NCBI GenBank assembly: GCA_914767715.1
Contig: OU612067.1
Span: forward strand, 27,502,162 to 27,566,161
DNA from: Membranipora membranacea
Taxonomy: Eukaryota; Bryozoa; Gymnolaemata; Cheilostomatida; Membraniporidae
DNA length: 64,000 bases
Reading direction: 5' to 3'
Shown here: positions 61,170-64,000 of the stretch, one piece after another
Layout of the letters: every line of letters begins with the position of its first letter
How positions within the stretch are numbered: the stretch's first letter is position 1
Made by a program: the position numbers and the translations under genes
Notes under the pieces: model-generated
The model's database searches: none
What the model saw: the letters and a program-made list of their open reading frames with translations, nothing else
What the model was told of the DNA's origin: nothing

Positions 61170-61763
61170 GTTTTTGTTGTTTTATGTCCAACGCTTCTTA
61201 AATTACGGTCAAACTATGACTATTGTAATCTCCAGTTTTTCAATTATAAGTATTGCATGAGTATTTGGATATTTTATAACTCAAACAAGAACTCGAGTTT
61301 CTTATTTCTTAGCGTGTGCAATCATTTGGCTTTTGTTTTATTTCTCTTCGTCTTATGTAGCTTTGTGACTACATTACATACTCTGCAGCAGATTATTTAT
61401 AACTTGCGGTTACACTGGCTGTGTAGATAAATTTCTTTTCCCTCCGCATTTGCAATATTGTTTTTAGTTTTTGTTGTTTTATGTCCAACGCTTCTAAAAT
61501 TACGGCCAAACTTTGACTATTGTAATCTCCAGTTTTTCAGTTATAAGTATTGCATGAGTGTTTTGATATTTTATAACTCAAACAAGAACTCGAGTTTCTT
61601 ATTTCTTAGCGTGTGCAATCATCTGGCATTTGTTTTTTTCTCTTCGTCTTATGTAGCTTTGTGACTAAATTACATACTCTGCGGCAGATTATTTATAACT
61701 TGTGGTTACACCGGCTGTGTAGATACATTTCTTTTCCCTCCGCATTTACAATATCGTTTTTAA
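61170..61763. repeat. 297-bp tandem duplication
   Basis: 61170-61466 is repeated at 61467-61763 with about 5 percent differences. Both units start GTTTTTGTTGTTTTATGTCC. It lies between the hAT stop and the right end of the element, so it is part of that element's 3' region. Confidence 0.9.
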
Positions 61764-62408
61764 TTTTTACTCTATTTTATGTTCCGTCATACAGGTCAAT
61801 ATCCGATTGATCCATTTCACGACTCAGTTTTATATATTTCACTTTCAGTATAGAAGAGCATTGTTGATAAGCTTGCCATTTTATTATTTCTGTTCATATG
61901 ATCACGTTAAGGTCTAACTTGGTCACAGTTATGTTATGTCATATTAAAGCAGGACAAAGCTCAAGAGGTTAACTAAGACGCATTTGTATTAGTTCAAGAC
62001 ATTGTTGGAAATGTATATTGACAAAGGAGTGTTATACAGTAATATTGTGTGGGCTAATGTCACTCTTCAATCAGAAGGCGGTAGCCCGGAGGCAGGAACA
62101 CAGTCTGTGCCATGAGAGTGGCTGTGAGGCGATCAGCATTGTTTCTATCCTCTTTCTGTTTAAAAGGGGAATGGGAGTTATCCTCTCAAAAATGAGGTAT
62201 GATGATGGAAAACTCAAAAATAAACGGTGCGGGTCAGTATTTTTAAATCCAACTTCATATACCGAAATGCAACGGTGATCGGTGCGGTTTGGAGTTGCCT
62301 CCTGTTGGTATCGGTTTGAGAAGGCAACTCAATACCGCCCAGCCTTAGAGTAACCACAGACAAAAAATCACAACAATGCGTTAATTTTTTGTTTTTATCA
62401 TTCCTCAG

Positions 62409-63545
62409 TATGGAGATTTCAGATTCGGATGCTGAATTTCGAAGGAATGTGATGGCTAGTCAGCTGAAGGTAGGATTCGATGCGACTCAAAGTCTGTTCG
62501 AGCAACATCAGCAGGGATCAGAGGCAGATTACACCCCAACCGGTTCTGGTGAGTCTGAGAGTGAGAGTGACGACACAGAATCAGATGTGCAGATTGTCGA
62601 GTCGGCGCGCCAAGAAACTCCAAACCCATCACGGAAAAGTCAAAAACAAGAAACGACAAAGATCAAATCGCAGGGGAATCCAGCGGTGAGTATGTGACTC
62701 CATTGTTTGTATATGCAACTTGATCGATGTCAAAGCTCAAATGTTCCAGCTTTATGCTACTCTTCCAACTAGTTTTCTCACCAGTACTTCTTGGTGAGAG
62801 AACAGTTATGAGAAACGGACATGGACAATTTCTTGTTCAGAGACAATCCACTTCCAAAAACCTCACGCCACACGATTTCCGCTGCTGCCCCAAGTGTTTG
62901 GGCTACTATAGGAAAGGCATAATCACAGCTCACTTCAAAAGTTGTGCAGAGGACGACCCAACAAGATACTTAAAAGAGTTCAACTTTGCCTTGCTTTCAC
63001 CAAATATTTACGAAACACTAAGACCCGTGACATCACTTATGAATGATGACGAGATAACGCATGTCGCAATAAACGACAGTCTCGAAACGGAGTATGGAAA
63101 GAAGCTGTACTCTAAAATGATGACTAGGGGCATTGTGACCAAAACAGAAAATAACGTATCGACAAAGATGAGAGAGCTTTCCAGACTCCTTATCGAGGTC
63201 GCTTCATGAAAGACTCAAAGATGACACTTGATGAACTGATATGTGTGGAACAGTTTCAATCAGTAGTGGAAAGCACAACATCACTCTGTGTCAAATAAAG
63301 GACAATGATATCCAAAAACCTATCCCCTCGCTTGCTCTGAAGATTGGCTACTCATTGAAGAAGAGCATTAACGATGCTCTGGTATGGGCCATTGAAAACC
63401 GGGATACAAGAATGGAAACTGAAGTTGAAAGGTTTCTCAAGCTGATGGCAATGGAATGGGAAGAAAGAATAGCTGCAGCAGCGCGGACGAAACTGAAACA
63501 GAAACATCACTCAGGATTGACCCGATGCCCTTGGCTCAGGATATC
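62409..63545 (+). CDS. Multicopy animal gene family with Cys/His finger; partly broken or unresolved
   Basis: The first exon, about 62409-62684, is acidic (MEISDSDAEFRRN, SESESDDTESDVQIVES), ending at a GTGAGT donor. A second coding block, about 62800-63205, has GERTVMRNGHGQFLVQRQ, then FRCCPKCLGYYRKGIITAHF-KSC (a C-x2-C...H-x3-C finger), SLMNDDEITHVAINDSLE and VSTKMRELSRLLIEV. A third, about 63215-63545, has MTLDELICVEQFQSVVE, PSLALKIGYSLKKSIND and FLKLMAMEWEERIAAAARTK. The order (G.G.L.V.R, C..C.G.Y...H, D.I....ND, KMR.L.RLL, PSLALK.G.SLKK, EW...I...A) is that of repeated uncharacterised genes in fish and invertebrates. Frame breaks at about 63205 and 63295 (stop in the middle) suggest damage or missed introns. 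It continues right. Function unknown. Confidence 0.55.
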
Positions 63546-64000
63546 AAGGTAGGTGTAAAAGGCGCAATTTACAGTGAGAGCAAACATGTTCTTCACATGC
63601 AAACATACAGCCTGTAACTTCAATGTCCTAGTTCAATGTCTAGCTTCATCCCCATAGAGGGATAACACCCAATAGGCATAAATGTATCGCTGAATAAATG
63701 TTGGCCTATATAATTAATTATAATTTTGTAAGTGCTCCCATTGCTGAGATAAAATGCAATGTCCCGTAGTTCTTTCTTAATTGTAACTGTTAATTTATAA
63801 AACAACATAGAGCTGTCATCCGGAAAGCTCTGGTTATATAGATAGGAAGATTGCTAGCCAGAATTCAGCGTTCTGGTAAGATTACGGTTGATTGTTTAAA
63901 GCAACAACTCCGAACCATCAAGGTTGGAGCCCAATACTAGCCTAGACAAATACTTGCTTGCATGTACCCGTGGTATGCAACATTCTAATTATACTCAGTT
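63546..64000. other. Right edge, no gene recognised
   Basis: A donor-like GGTAGGTG at 63549 suggests that the preceding gene continues beyond the window. The rest is AT-rich with no coding signal. Confidence 0.35.

Larger units (their letters stand above)
56944..62347. mobile_element. hAT transposon remnant (about 5.4 kb)
   Basis: The left end CAGGGCTGGGCGGTA and the right end TACCGCCCAGCCTTA are inverted, differing only in the outermost bases. Subterminal words such as GGTGCGGT, CCGCACCGTA and GGTCGGTATCG are spread over both ends. The hAT transposase remnant lies inside on the plus strand. An 8-bp target duplication is not visible, so the outermost bases have drifted. Confidence 0.7.

Overview
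The window is AT-rich eukaryotic DNA, almost certainly from an invertebrate animal. Coding segments are short exons separated by GT-AG introns of a few hundred to a few thousand bases. The dominant content is decayed transposable elements of animal type: Ty3/gypsy, a Jockey/CR1-group LINE, PIF/Harbinger, hAT, KDZ, an animal Mutator-like element and a CACTA-like transposase gene. There are no operons, no ribosome-binding sites and no rRNA. The species cannot be named from the sequence alone.

Left part (1-16.5 kb): two intact-looking multi-exon genes are transcribed away from each other, with start codons about 276 bases apart. The minus-strand gene (1-7235, running off the left edge) encodes two C2H2-like fingers followed by a tnp2/CACTA-like transposase-related region. 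The plus-strand gene (7512-15617, 12 exons, 563 residues by my splicing) encodes a SAM-like domain plus the conserved body of SAMD3-like proteins. Every splice junction I placed keeps the reading frame. Downstream of the plus gene is a cluster of a short motif (GAAACCACCGTGCGATTA and variants), which resembles the subterminal repeats of CACTA-type elements. My main hypothesis is that the pair plus the repeat cluster is one large two-gene mobile or domesticated unit.

Middle part (16.9-36 kb): a multi-exon KDZ-type transposase with at least one nonsense codon and frame breaks. It contains a 491-bp inverted-repeat element and a fragment of another multicopy family. Next come a broken Mutator-like transposase, a broken Harbinger transposase, unrecognised coding-like fragments, and on the minus strand a four-exon stretch of ankyrin-like repeats with one in-frame TAA exactly at a splice donor. 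Several MITE-like elements lie here. Two unrelated types of them carry a tRNA-like segment inside their inverted repeats.

Right part (36-64 kb): a minus-strand Ty3/gypsy polyprotein remnant abuts, head to head, a plus-strand LINE remnant. Then follows a nearly complete 5.7-kb PIF/Harbinger transposon with matching termini, a MADF-type accessory gene and a four-exon transposase, each broken by a single stop. Behind the transposase are decayed tandem copies of its own 3' end. After a gene-poor stretch come an internally deleted LTR-retroelement pol remnant, a hAT transposon remnant (BED finger to dimerisation domain) with recognisable ends, and finally exons of a multicopy animal gene family with a Cys/His finger. 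The only genes here that look potentially intact are the divergent pair and perhaps the last one.
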